Below, in pieces: positions 19,230-27,714 of a DNA stretch of 64,000 bases. Source of the DNA: Pseudomonas hygromyciniae (GTDB taxonomy: Bacteria; Pseudomonadota; Gammaproteobacteria; Pseudomonadales; Pseudomonadaceae); NCBI RefSeq assembly GCF_016925675.1, contig NZ_CP070506.1:5826501-5890500 (forward strand), given 5' to 3'. The notes under the pieces were generated by a model that worked only from the letters and a program-made list of their open reading frames with translations, was not told the origin of the DNA and did no database searches. Position numbers and translations under genes: made by a program. The first letter of the stretch is position 1. Each line of letters opens with the position of its first letter.

Positions 19230-20195
19230 ATGTCCCTCGCCATCGTCCACAGCCGCGCCCAGATCGGCGTCGAAGCCCCCGCCGTCACGGTCGAAGTGCA
19301 TATGGCCAATGGCTTGCCGTCGCTGACGCTGGTGGGCCTGCCCGAGACTGCGGTCAAGGAAAGCAAAGACCGCGTGCGCAGTGCCATTCTCAACAGTGCG
19401 CTGCAATACCCCGCACGCCGTATCACCCTCAACCTGGCGCCCGCCGACCTGCCCAAGGACGGCGGGCGTTTTGACCTGGCGATTGCCCTGGGGATTCTCG
19501 CGGCCAGTGTGCAGGTGCCAGCGCTGAAGCTGGATGAGGTGGAGTGTCTCGGGGAATTGGCGTTGTCCGGCGAGGTGCGAGCGGTGAAAGGCGTGTTGCC
19601 GGCCGCCCTGGCGGCACGCAAGGCCGGGCGCACGGTGATCGTGCCTCGGGCCAATGCCGAGGAAGCCTGCCTGGCGTCCGGGCTGACAGTGATTGCGGTG
19701 GATCATCTGCTGCAGGTGGTGGCGCACCTTAATGGGCAGGTGCCGATTGAGCCGTTCAAGTCAGACGGTTTGCTGTACCTGAACAAGCCCTACCCCGACC
19801 TGAGTGAAGTGCAAGGCCAACTGGCGGCCAAGCGGGCGCTGTTGATTGCCGCAGCTGGCGCCCACAACCTGCTGTTCAGCGGCCCGCCGGGCACCGGCAA
19901 AACCCTGCTCGCCAGCCGCCTGCCCGGTTTGCTGCCGCCGCTGAGTGAACAGGAAGCCCTGGAAGTGGCGGCGATCCAGTCGGTGGTCAGCCTCGCTCCG
20001 TTGAGCCACTGGCCCCACCGACCATTTCGCCAGCCGCACCACTCAGCGTCAGGACCGGCGCTGGTAGGTGGCGGCTCGAAACCGCAACCTGGGGAAATCA
20101 CCCTGGCCCATCATGGAGTGCTGTTTCTCGATGAGTTGCCAGAGTTTGATCGCAAAGTGCTTGAGGTGCTGCGCGAGCCGCTGGAGAGCGGATAG
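19230..20195 (+). pseudogene. comM: comM (YifB) 5' part, interrupted by the mobile element
   Basis: The first 321 codons of the ComM/YifB AAA+ helicase, which speeds branch migration during natural transformation. The N-terminal Lon-protease-like domain ([20 protein letters not shown]) and the AAA+ Walker A GPPGTGKT near residue 218 and Walker [12 protein letters not shown] near 300 are intact. Reading LREPLESG then meets a TAG supplied by the element. The rest of the gene begins at 33988 with GHIVISRARDRV, in the right frame to rejoin. Together the parts give about 497 codons, the normal length. The truncated product lacks the C-terminal sensor region and zinc-type NPCPCGY motif. Confidence 0.95.
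20189..20192 (+). other. Left attachment core (attL)
   Basis: CGGA shared by both junctions. The exact crossover dinucleotide within it cannot be fixed; GG or GA are the candidates. Confidence 0.6.
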
Positions 20196-20232
20196 ACGTA
20201 TCATGCACTTTTGAAAATCAGGACTAGGACAC

Positions 20233-21966
20233 ATGGAAACCCTGAAAATCGACCGATCTAAACCTCTGGCAATCGCCTACGTCCGTTGGTCTAGCACCGT
20301 GCAGGGTGGTGACGACAAAGACAGCTATGACCGACAGACAAGCCCGTTGGAGTTCTTCACATCGTCCACAGGTGTCCCCGTCGTTGAAACCATCATCGAC
20401 CCCGGTCAGTCAGCGTTCACCGGGGAAAACTCGAAGAAAGGGAAACTCAAAGGCATTCTTGACCGTATTGAGTCCGGGGAAATCAGGAAGGGAGATTTTT
20501 TGGTCGTTGAAAGTATCGACCGGATTACCCGAATGCGTGTGCTTGATGGCGTCGCACTGATACAAGACGGGATCTTGAAAAAAGGTGTGAAGCTCTACAC
20601 CACCACCGACAACAAAATTTATTCGTATGAAGACCCTGACAAAGACTTTGAAAATCTTTTGATGATCAGTCTGATCGCTAAACGTGCAAACGAAGAAAGC
20701 GAAATAAAGTCAAAGCGTCGGCGTTCTGCTTGGAGTAAAGCAAAGACTAAGGCAACGGATGGCGTGCCTTTCAATGCTCATAACCTCCCTTATGGTCTAC
20801 GTCATAACCTCGAAACAAATAGCTTTGAAATCGTAGAAGAAGAAGCCCAAGAAATTAAGAAAATTTTTGAAGGCTTGAAATATGAAGGCGTGTCGAACAC
20901 TCTTAAAAAGGTAAATCTAACTTCAAAACGTAAATGGTCACGTAAAACCGTCCATTTAATGCTTACTAGTCGCTATCCCATCGGCACTCTAATGTCACAA
21001 AAAAGAGACGGGAAAAAGAAGGTTTTTGAACGCTATATCGAAAACTACTATCCCGCGATCCTGTCACACAAGGAATTTCAAGACGCATTGCAAGCGATGA
21101 AGCTACGCGGAAAAGTAAAGGACTACGGACGAAATACCGAAGGCTACTTGAACATCTTCAAGCATTGCGTTAAATGTGCCGCATGTGGTCAAAGCCTTAT
21201 GTTTGAAAAATCAATAAACCAAAAAGGTGTCAAATACGGCTATTTTCATTGCTACACACGAAAAGAAACATTGAGCCATTGCGATGTTCCACGTTTTCGG
21301 TTTGATTTTGCTTTCGGCACTCTACTGCAATTAGTCAGGCAATTAACTTGTGAAGATGACGATTTTGACGTTCACCCATGGGCGAATGAAATGCCAGCCG
21401 ATTACGATAGCACCATGGACGGTGATGAAATTGATATCGAAAGCTTTGAAAATCAATTTTTGTCATTATTTAGCAAATCAACTGCAACAGAAGCGATTAA
21501 AACCGAGTTCTATGAAGCAGAAAATGAACTCGCTAAATCTAAATCGCTATATGAAAATATGACCGCCTCATTTTCACAGTATAAAGATGGTCGCATTCCT
21601 TCGTTCTTCATTCAACAGATGGCAGATGCAGAACTAGCATACGAGAATGCAAAGGCCAATATAGACGCGTTAAGTGCTCAAATAGACAACGCAGAAAGCA
21701 GTTTAGAAATCTATTCGTATCGCGATATTATCGAGCTATACAGCACTGATGAAGGCCGCTTGAAGCTTAATCACTTCTTTAAATCGAACGGCCTCAAATT
21801 TGTTTTTAACTATGAAGCCAAAACCCGCACAGTATTCATGGTCGTTCGGGATAAAAAAGATGCAGAGATTTATCGGGTAGGCAAAAAATTCACGCTTCAC
21901 AATCCATTGAAAGAATTCGGCATTGATAATCTAAACGAACATATGAACGCCGTTGTAAAAATCTAA
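20233..21966 (+). CDS. Large serine recombinase (element integrase)
   Basis: A 577-residue site-specific recombinase that should cut attB in comM and attP of the circle. The N-terminal resolvase domain shows YVRWSS with nucleophile S20, then LVVESIDRITR and ISLIAKRANEESEIKSKR leading to helix E. The recombinase domain follows (PYGLRHN...GVSNTLKKVN...RKTVHLMLTSRYPIG), then a zinc ribbon with CVKCAACG near 312-320 and later FHC...SHC cysteines, and a long coiled coil near 400-470. It starts 41 bases inside the left end and reads inward. No separate excisionase was recognised, but such proteins are small and variable. Confidence 0.93.
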   Translation: METLKIDRSKPLAIAYVRWSSTVQGGDDKDSYDRQTSPLEFFTSSTGVPVVETIIDPGQSAFTGENSKKGKLKGILDRIESGEIRKGDFLVVESIDRITRMRVLDGVALIQDGILKKGVKLYTTTDNKIYSYEDPDKDFENLLMISLIAKRANEESEIKSKRRRSAWSKAKTKATDGVPFNAHNLPYGLRHNLETNSFEIVEEEAQEIKKIFEGLKYEGVSNTLKKVNLTSKRKWSRKTVHLMLTSRYPIGTLMSQKRDGKKKVFERYIENYYPAILSHKEFQDALQAMKLRGKVKDYGRNTEGYLNIFKHCVKCAACGQSLMFEKSINQKGVKYGYFHCYTRKETLSHCDVPRFRFDFAFGTLLQLVRQLTCEDDDFDVHPWANEMPADYDSTMDGDEIDIESFENQFLSLFSKSTATEAIKTEFYEAENELAKSKSLYENMTASFSQYKDGRIPSFFIQQMADAELAYENAKANIDALSAQIDNAESSLEIYSYRDIIELYSTDEGRLKLNHFFKSNGLKFVFNYEAKTRTVFMVVRDKKDAEIYRVGKKFTLHNPLKEFGIDNLNEHMNAVVKI

Positions 21967-21987
21967 CCATCAAACGTATTAAATTGA

Positions 21988-22015
21988 GGCTGTCTATTTA
22001 TAGATGGCCTTTTTT
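21988..22015 (+). terminator. Terminator of the recombinase gene
   Basis: Ten-base stem GGCTGTCTAT / ATAGATGGCC (with G-T and one mismatched pair) on a TT loop followed by TTTTTT, 21 bases past the stop. Confidence 0.75.
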
Positions 22016-22025
22016 ATGTGATCTA

Positions 22026-22345
22026 AAAATCAAACGGTAAAAGAGTACATAAAAGGTCTGATCATCAAACGTTTTATGTCGGACGCTTTTAATATTTGTC
22101 GGACACTTTTTTGTCATACAGATATGTCGGACACTCTTGAAAACATTAAAATATATGATACAACTTTTATATGAAGTCTTTAAAGAACAGGCAAGCAATG
22201 GAAACGTCCGACATTTAACTTCGTTAAATTTGTCGGGCACAAAAAAACCTTCGGTCTTTTTTGTTCCGTTTCCTACTTGAAATTTACGCACTTCGTTTGA
22301 AATTTAGAAGCAAGAGCAAGCCCCTGTAATGCTTCGACATTACAG
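22026..22345 (+). other. Non-coding repeat region, candidate oriT or replication/regulatory locus
   Basis: The 400 bases between recombinase and mob genes hold several repeats. TGTCGGACRC occurs at 22077, 22097 and 22125, and reversed or variant at 22206-22213 (GTCCGACA) and 22231-22240; the last two form a palindrome around TTTAACTTCGTTAAA. TTGAAATTTA is repeated at 22277-22286 and 22297-22306 with CGCACTTCG between; its complement AAGTGCG recalls the RSF1010-type nick core, but that is a seven-base match only. A perfect eight-base stem CTGTAATG / CATTACAG (22324-22345) precedes the first mob gene. Upstream position to a relaxase makes oriT likely somewhere here. Confidence 0.5.
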
Positions 22346-22373
22346 AAAAACAAAAAACCAACCATGAGGACTT

Positions 22374-22538
22374 ATGAGTAAATATGACAAATTTAGAACC
22401 TGCATTAAATGCTGCCAACTTAAAGCAGTAAAAAATAGCCGTGCATATATAGAGGCTTGGCTATGCGAAGACTGTTATGCAGCCTTAGCAAAGAAAAAGA
22501 ACAACGGACATTCGTCCAGCTACAAAAATAAACCATAA
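22374..22538 (+). CDS. Small CxxC zinc-ribbon-like protein
   Basis: A 54-residue protein below ordinary ORF cut-offs. GAGGA lies five bases before the ATG. It has two cysteine pairs, RTCIKCCQ and LCEDCY (CxxC-x23-CxxC), the pattern of a small zinc ribbon, and a basic tail AKKKNNGHSSSYKNK. It is the first gene of a rightward run with the acidic protein, MobC-like protein and relaxase, so it may be a mobilisation accessory factor or regulator. No family was recognised. Confidence 0.65.
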   Translation: MSKYDKFRTCIKCCQLKAVKNSRAYIEAWLCEDCYAALAKKKNNGHSSSYKNKP

Positions 22539-22552
22539 ACATGAGGAAAATT

Positions 22553-23164
22553 ATGACAAATAAAAAAGACCCGAAAGATTTCGATTTTGAAGATAGCAAT
22601 GATTTTGACTTTGATGATGAAATATTAAGCAAGGATTTTAACAAAGAAGACGAGCTAGTTGATCCAAAGCATTTGAATGATGATTTTGATTTTGGTGATG
22701 AAGTCGTTAGGCCAGTAGGTGAAAACGTCATCAAGAGACAAAACACTATCACCGAGAAAGAAATCAAAGATCATGAAGAAGACGACTTCCCTGATTATGA
22801 TTTCGGTATCACTTCAACAAAACCAACAATGATACGAAAAATTGATTGCACCTCCCTCAATGAAGCTGAAAAACATTTCGTTTGTTTGGCTCTAACCATT
22901 AGAGATCAGACAAAAAGAAAAAGCTTACTCAATGATCAGTTAATTAGAATTAGATTTGTAGAAGGTGAATTTGAGGCAAGAATGGACTTCATAGCTGATA
23001 TTATTAAGGTAGTTGTAGAAAGCAAGAGACTAGAAGCAAACGGGAAAAAATACTTCTTCAACGCTTTAAAAAAATCAATGGTTAGTCTTCTTGTTGAATT
23101 GGTTGAAGAAGAGTTTGAAGACCTCGACCAATTGATCAATGAGGAAATCGAAAAAAATAGTTGA
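22553..23164 (+). CDS. Acidic hypothetical protein of the mobilisation run
   Basis: A 203-residue protein with a strongly acidic N-terminal half containing repeated DFDF-like units (FDFEDSNDFDFDDE, DDFDFGDE, FPDYDFG near residues 9-90) and a helical C-terminal half. GAGGAAAATT precedes the ATG at 22553; an ATG four codons earlier has no binding site. It lies 61 bases before the MobC-like gene. The N-terminal region looks disordered and DNA-mimic-like, but no family was recognised; a role as partner of the relaxase is only contextual. Confidence 0.75.
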   Translation: MTNKKDPKDFDFEDSNDFDFDDEILSKDFNKEDELVDPKHLNDDFDFGDEVVRPVGENVIKRQNTITEKEIKDHEEDDFPDYDFGITSTKPTMIRKIDCTSLNEAEKHFVCLALTIRDQTKRKSLLNDQLIRIRFVEGEFEARMDFIADIIKVVVESKRLEANGKKYFFNALKKSMVSLLVELVEEEFEDLDQLINEEIEKNS

Positions 23165-23225
23165 AACAAAACGAACAACAGGCCCCGGCCTTTGTTCACC
23201 AAATTAAATTTAGATCAGGAGAAAC

Positions 23226-23630
23226 ATGGCACAAGATAAAGTATCAATAAGAATTTCAAAAGAAGACATGGAAAAATTCAACACCCTCGCTTCTAGTCTT
23301 TCAATGACTAAAACAGCAGTAATCAAAAAAATCGTTAACGATGGCTTTGCTCAAACAGCCGAAATCACAAACCCTACACTTCTTGACAATTTCGAAAAAA
23401 TTCAAGCAATGCTTGAAAGTATCGAAAAGCAATTAAAGCCGTTGGGCGATAACGTCAACCAAATCGCTAGAAAAATAAACTCTAACGAAAAATTTACCGA
23501 TCAAGATAGAAAAATCCTTGCGAGCGATTTGAAAATCCTTGAACAAGCATCATCCCGTTTTGAAACTCTTTCTGATTTGATTTCTACAAGAACCAAAAAA
23601 ACAGTAATCAAAAAGAGAGGTTCAAAATGA
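23226..23630 (+). CDS. mobC: MobC-like mobilisation protein
   Basis: A 134-residue relaxosome accessory protein. The N terminus VSIRISKEDMEKFNTLASSLSMTKTAVIKKIV is a ribbon-helix-helix DNA-binding domain; the motif PLGDNVNQIARKINSNEKF is the characteristic MobC signature. A coiled helix follows. GGAGAAAC precedes the ATG. Its stop overlaps the relaxase start (ATGA), as in many plasmid mobilisation cassettes. It would bind oriT and help the relaxase open it. Confidence 0.85.
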   Translation: MAQDKVSIRISKEDMEKFNTLASSLSMTKTAVIKKIVNDGFAQTAEITNPTLLDNFEKIQAMLESIEKQLKPLGDNVNQIARKINSNEKFTDQDRKILASDLKILEQASSRFETLSDLISTRTKKTVIKKRGSK

Positions 23631-25177
23631 TCAGAAAGGTTCTTAGTAAATTACCCGATAGTGCCGCCGTTAAAGACACCATGAGTTATGCATTAGATAA
23701 AGCTGAGCTTGTCGATGGCAGTGAAGCCAAATTTGATGGTACCAGTGTTAAAGACTATATCAAGCTGGGCGTTAAGAAATTCGATCAGGTCAATAATAAG
23801 TTTGAGCCTAAGACCGGTAGAAAACAAGAAGTCCAAGCTATTCACGAAGTAATCAGTTTTTCAGCAAAAGACATGATAACTAATGAACAGGCATTAGAAA
23901 TTGCTATGTCGGTTTGGAAAGAAGCCCTTGATTTAGACAATAGAAAATACCGTGTAGCTGTTCACGACAAAGACGACAACGGAAAAACCCACGTCCATTT
24001 GATCTGGAATAAGCGAGATAACAAAGGTGAACCATACGAACAAAAGAACGACTACCAGCTATTTGAAAAGCTTTGTCATCAAGCCGAGTTGAAACACGGC
24101 CTTGAAGAAGTCAAAAACAGAAAATACCTAAAACCCAACATGCCTACAAATCCACAAGGCCCGAACGAATACAGGCTTGAAAACCGTGGGATAAAGTCCG
24201 AGAAGACCAAATTTAAAGAAGCAGTAACCTCAGCAACTGACAAAGCTATGACCGCTGGCGAGTTCCTTGAATTTCTTGATAATGACGGCTTCACGTTGAT
24301 CACCAACGGGAACAATGCCTATTCCCTGGAGAAAGACGGCGTGACCTTCAAAGCCTCTGAGGTTGGAGCTTCTTACAAAGCTCTTAAAGCCCGTTTTGGC
24401 GACGATCCCCAGTTTGGTGACACGCTTGCACGTCTTGGAGTGAAAACGGCCCCTATACGTGAAATGGGCAGCATTGGCGGCGACTTTCATGATGAGCAAT
24501 CAAGCATCACCGAAAAGAGGATCAAGAAATCTAACCGTGTCCTAGATACCCGGTTCGATACCCCTAACGGTCACGATTTCTTTTATAAAGGGACGAATAA
24601 GAAAGCTTTTGAATACAGCAACGGCAAAGCTACTTTCAACACTAACAGCCGAATGGCGATTAAAGCGGGCTTTCAAAAGCTCACTGAGAAAGGCAAACCC
24701 CAAACCCTGCACCTTGATGGCAATGACGATTTTAAGCGTAACGCATGGCTCGAATTTCACATGATGCAACTGGATCAAAAAGGTTACTCGCTCAAAGGTT
24801 TCACACCAACCGCAAACGATAAAGCAGAGCTTGAAAAATTGAAGCTTGAAAATCCGGCTTTTAAGAAGCCTACACAAGAAAACAATATCACAGGTTCATC
24901 AACAGACTTCACGTCAACAAATGATGCTGTTTCTAGTGTTAAAGGCAGTGCGAAAGAAGTCGCATCAACAACCATGGACGCGGCAGTCGGCCTGCTCGAT
25001 GGCTTAGTAAAAGCTGCTGTTGATGTGTTAACTTCGAAAGACACCGTTGGCCTTCAAAGTGAAATGCTTTCAGAAATGCGAGTGCTTGCAGCCCAAGCAG
25101 AAAGTAAAAAACAAAATGCTGAAAGTGAGCATCATCAAAATAAAAGAAGCCGACTTCAAAAACCTAGCCCGCATTAA
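23627..25177 (+). CDS. mobA: Relaxase, MOBP-type mobilisation protein
   Basis: A 516-residue relaxase that would nick oriT and lead the strand during mobilisation. Motif III is clear: VHDKDDNGKTHVHLIWN with H113, H122 and H124 for metal binding. Candidate nucleophile tyrosine is Y21 in MSYALDKAEL. Middle and C-terminal thirds carry no primase or helicase motif I can see; the end is rich in Ser/Thr and charged residues. It overlaps the mobC stop by four bases and is followed by a terminator at 25177. Confidence 0.87.
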   Translation: MIRKVLSKLPDSAAVKDTMSYALDKAELVDGSEAKFDGTSVKDYIKLGVKKFDQVNNKFEPKTGRKQEVQAIHEVISFSAKDMITNEQALEIAMSVWKEALDLDNRKYRVAVHDKDDNGKTHVHLIWNKRDNKGEPYEQKNDYQLFEKLCHQAELKHGLEEVKNRKYLKPNMPTNPQGPNEYRLENRGIKSEKTKFKEAVTSATDKAMTAGEFLEFLDNDGFTLITNGNNAYSLEKDGVTFKASEVGASYKALKARFGDDPQFGDTLARLGVKTAPIREMGSIGGDFHDEQSSITEKRIKKSNRVLDTRFDTPNGHDFFYKGTNKKAFEYSNGKATFNTNSRMAIKAGFQKLTEKGKPQTLHLDGNDDFKRNAWLEFHMMQLDQKGYSLKGFTPTANDKAELEKLKLENPAFKKPTQENNITGSSTDFTSTNDAVSSVKGSAKEVASTTMDAAVGLLDGLVKAAVDVLTSKDTVGLQSEMLSEMRVLAAQAESKKQNAESEHHQNKRSRLQKPSPH

Positions 25178-25204
25178 AAAAACGCCTTAATGGCGTTTTC
25201 TTTT
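25177..25204. terminator. Bidirectional terminator between mob and secreted-protein genes
   Basis: Stem AAACGCC / GGCGTTT on a TTAAT loop with A and T runs on both sides. It serves the rightward relaxase and the convergent gene ending at 25203. Confidence 0.88.
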
Positions 25205-25610
25205 ATCTCAAAGTCCATAGCGTATCTGCGTAGACTTTGTCATTCCACAAAAGCGGTTGGCCGGTTCCATCATTAAGACCATAGACAACGCTCGACATAG
25301 TGTAGTTTTCAGCTTTTAAAGATTTAACGTAGTTTCCAACACTCGCTAGCTGACCAACGTTTGCAAAAGAACCAATGTTGTAAATATCAACATTACACAC
25401 ACCGCCAGAAACTCCCGCACCAACATCAATACTCACGCCCAATCCTTGGGCATAATCTTTGATGTATCTTGATGAAGCTTGGCACATGCTTTCATCAGTT
25501 TGTGGTTTGACGAAAACGATATTCGCGTCAATTGTTGTCATGTAAGTATAAGACGCATTAGCTGACATTGAAGCAAATAATGCAATTGTTAAGATTGAAA
25601 GCTTGATCAT
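25203..25610 (-). CDS. Small exported protein of unknown function
   Basis: A 135-residue protein with a Sec signal peptide, MIKLSILTIALFASMSANA followed by S, and a mature part rich in Tyr and Gly with two cysteines (ESMCQAS, GGVCNVD). No family was recognised. The start overlaps the stop of the upstream membrane-protein gene (ATGA), so they are a two-gene unit. Codon use is AT-rich like the rest of the element. Confidence 0.7.
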   Translation of the reverse strand: MIKLSILTIALFASMSANASYTYMTTIDANIVFVKPQTDESMCQASSRYIKDYAQGLGVSIDVGAGVSGGVCNVDIYNIGSFANVGQLASVGNYVKSLKAENYTMSSVVYGLNDGTGQPLLWNDKVYADTLWTLR

Positions 25611-25822
25611 TGAGATACCCCGTTATTATTGTTTGTTTTGTTTTCTCTCCTTTGTGCTTCACCCTTCAAACCTAGCAATGCGTAAATACCAAGGCTCTGA
25701 ATGGCGATCAATAAGAAAAATTGAATGTTGTAGAAATTTGCGGCTACTGCAAAATAAATCGAAGTAAAAATTGCGGCTACTGCTATACATAAAACTAAAA
25801 TTACTATTTGCGATGTTTTCAT
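25607..25822 (-). CDS. Small membrane protein
   Basis: A 71-residue protein with two predicted membrane helices (IVILVLCIAVAAIFTSIYFAV and IQFFLLIAIQSLGIYALLGL) and a short polar tail. The ATG at 25822 is chosen over a TTG at 25876 that would add 18 hydrophobic residues; the binding site is weak for either. It precedes and is coupled to the exported-protein gene. No function is evident. Confidence 0.6.
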   Translation of the reverse strand: MKTSQIVILVLCIAVAAIFTSIYFAVAANFYNIQFFLLIAIQSLGIYALLGLKGEAQRRENKTNNNNGVSQ

Positions 25823-25885
25823 TTCATTAAAAGATGTTGTTAATATTATTATATATAATAATATTAAAAAAATCAAATGCGAACA

Positions 25886-25910
25886 AAAAGCCCTCTTTTG
25901 GGCTTCTTTA
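25886..25910 (-). terminator. Terminator of the rep-led leftward run
   Basis: Stem AAGCCC / GGGCTT followed on the reverse strand by TTTTTG, just beyond the stop at 25913. Confidence 0.7.
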
Positions 25911-25912
25911 TT

Positions 25913-26100
25913 TCAAATCAATTTCAAGTAAAGCAACTCTAATTTTAACGCTCTAATACGGTGATAGTGGTCGAACATTGCGGCTTTTCTTTCATCGCTT
26001 GGGATCATCTGGTCATTCTTGTAAGCGTCGAATTCTTTTGTAATGAGTAAATTCTAATGCTGAAATGTTCAAGTATCGCTTGGCAATTTTCTTCGTTCAT
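25913..26100 (-). pseudogene. Small frameshifted gene after the IS-split exported protein gene
   Basis: The reverse strand starts MNEENCQAILEHFSI at 26100, two bases after the preceding stop and with AGGTGG as binding site. In that frame it stops after 31 codons. A second frame continues as NLLITKEFDAYKNDQMIPSD and on to KLELLYLKLI. Restoring one base in the AA at the junction (ATTAGAAATTTA) gives a single frame of about 62 codons. This looks like a one-base deletion in a short A run, or a sequencing error. The protein family is not recognised. Confidence 0.5.
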
Positions 26101-26101
26101 A

Positions 26102-26430
26102 TTATCCACCTGTTGATTTATTTTGTTTGTCGAAATCAAAAGAACATACATTGTTTTTTTCGTCGTATGTTTCATATACATTAAATGACTGTTTTGCTTC
26201 ACCCATAAACGCCGAGTTTTTGCATAGTTCCGGCTTTCCAATATTGAGATAACATTGGCCTTTATAGGACATCATTCCGAAATCTCGACCATACTTAATA
26301 GGGACGGTTATAACTCCATCGTTACTCATCATTTCAATTTCATGACTATCCGCAAGTGCCTGAACCGCAATCCTCGTTTCATCGCCCGACGAACAAACAC
26401 AAATTTTGAATTGCTCGGCGGCCGCAAAAA
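26102..26430 (-). pseudogene. 3' part of an exported-protein gene split by the IS30-family element
   Basis: Codons read FAAAEQFKICVCSSGDETRI and on to FDFDKQNKSTGG before a stop at 26102, with several cysteines (KICVCSS, KGQCYLN, ELCKNSA). There is no start; the apparent ATG lies inside the insertion sequence. The 5' part with a signal peptide is at 27516-27697 on the other side. Joined after removing one base of the junction, the frame runs through as DEGGCRIFAAAEQF. The original protein would be about 165 residues and secreted; function unknown. Confidence 0.6.
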
Positions 26431-27515
26431 CTGAGTGCAACACCTGACCTTTCCGGTACGGTGCTGCCACTATGTCCTATCACGAACTCAGTATCCCCGA
26501 ACGTGCGACCCTTCAACTCGGCCTTGCCCAAGGTTTCAGCCAGCGGCGAATTGCCCGGATGCTCGGCCGCTCCCCCTCGACCATCAGCCGGGAGCTGCGC
26601 CGCAACCGGGCCCCTGGCACCCGCTACCAGGCCTGTGCTGCCCAGCAGCAGATGCAGGTCCGCCGCCAGGTCTGCAGGCCTCAGTGCAAGCTGCTGCCGG
26701 GCAGTGAGCGCTTCGAGCTGGTCGTCCATATGCTGCGTGAGGGTTTGTCTCCCGAGCAGATTGCCGGCAAGCTGCGCAGCATGAACATACCCAGCCTCAG
26801 AGAGGCCTACGTCTGCCGCGAGACGATCTATAACGCGATCTACGCCCTGCCGGTCGGTGGCCTGCGCAAGGAGCTGATCATCTGCCTGCGCCAGGGCAAG
26901 ACGAGTCGCAGGCCGCGCTCTGGCGGCGTCGATCGGCGCGGCCAGATCCCTGAAATGCTCAGCATCCACGTGCGCCCGCCGGAGGTCGAAGACCGGCTGA
27001 TGCCAGGCCATTGGGAGGGCGACCTGATCAAGGGCAAGGCCAATGCCTCGGCGGTGGGCACCTTGGTGGAGCGTACCAGCGGCTACCTGATGCTGATCAA
27101 GATGGCCGACGCGACGGCGACCTCGGCGCTGGAGGGCTTCAGTGCGGCGCTCAATGGCATGCCGCTGGCGGTGCGCAAGAGCATGACCTACGACCAGGGC
27201 CGGGAGATGGCGCGGCACGCCGAGATCACCCAGCGGACCGGGGTGGCGATCTACTTCTGCGACCCGCACAGCCCCTGGCAACGCGGCAGCAATGAGAACA
27301 TCAATGGACTGATCCGCCAGTACCTGCCCAAGGGCACGGACTTGTCGGTGCATAGTCAGGAAGCCCTGGACGCCATCGCTTTGCAACTGAATATGCGACC
27401 GCGCAAACGCTTCGACTTCAAATGCCCGATCGAGGTGATGGGCGAAGTGATGCAAGAAGCCGTGGTGATGCGGCATGATGCTCCCGCTTCAATTCAATAA
27501 CCGTGTTGCACTCAG
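26431..27515 (+). mobile_element. IS30-family insertion sequence
   Basis: Terminal inverted repeats CTGAGTGCAACAC at 26431-26443 and its complement at 27503-27515 enclose a single transposase gene, 1085 bases in all. Base composition is GC-rich, unlike the element around it, so it entered separately, probably from a Pseudomonas host. Flanking bases show no clear two- or three-base duplication; at most a single A is shared. Confidence 0.88.
26472..27500 (+). CDS. IS30-family transposase
   Basis: A 342-residue transposase. The N-terminal helix-turn-helix is LAQGFSQRRIARMLGRSPST followed by ISRELRRN; the DDE catalytic residues are in PGHWEGDLIKG, MTYDQGREMARH and GSNENINGLIRQYLPKG, all well conserved. 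Length is typical and the frame intact, so the copy could still be active. It disrupts an exported-protein gene of the element. Confidence 0.95.
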   Translation: MSYHELSIPERATLQLGLAQGFSQRRIARMLGRSPSTISRELRRNRAPGTRYQACAAQQQMQVRRQVCRPQCKLLPGSERFELVVHMLREGLSPEQIAGKLRSMNIPSLREAYVCRETIYNAIYALPVGGLRKELIICLRQGKTSRRPRSGGVDRRGQIPEMLSIHVRPPEVEDRLMPGHWEGDLIKGKANASAVGTLVERTSGYLMLIKMADATATSALEGFSAALNGMPLAVRKSMTYDQGREMARHAEITQRTGVAIYFCDPHSPWQRGSNENINGLIRQYLPKGTDLSVHSQEALDAIALQLNMRPRKRFDFKCPIEVMGEVMQEAVVMRHDAPASIQ

Positions 27516-27697
27516 ATCCTGCAACCGCCCTCATCTATCTTTTTAATAGCATCGTGAGATTTAAAGCCGTGCAACATTAGCGAAGCGTAATCCTTGTTTC
27601 TTTGCCCTCTGCATTTGCTATCGCTCCACCATGCAGGGTCATCAGCAAAAGCATTGACTGAGAATAAAAGCGTTAAAAGCAACATCGTATTTTTCAT
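27516..27697 (-). pseudogene. 5' part of the exported-protein gene split by the IS30-family element
   Basis: GGGGAAATT precedes the ATG at 27697. The peptide begins MKNTMLLLTLLFSVNAFA with a clear Sec signal and continues DDPAWWSDSKCRGQRNKDYA to KKIDEGGCR, where the insertion sequence supplies a stop. See the partner fragment at 26102-26430. Confidence 0.65.
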
Positions 27698-27714
27698 AAT
27701 TTCCCCATGGTTTT

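Noticed and set aside
21998..22291. A 97-codon reverse-strand frame after the recombinase
   Set aside because: It lies across the repeat region and terminator, has no binding site and no protein-like composition.
26379..27476. Reverse-strand frame across the IS30 transposase
   Set aside because: A shadow of the transposase gene with composition typical of antisense frames in GC-rich DNA.
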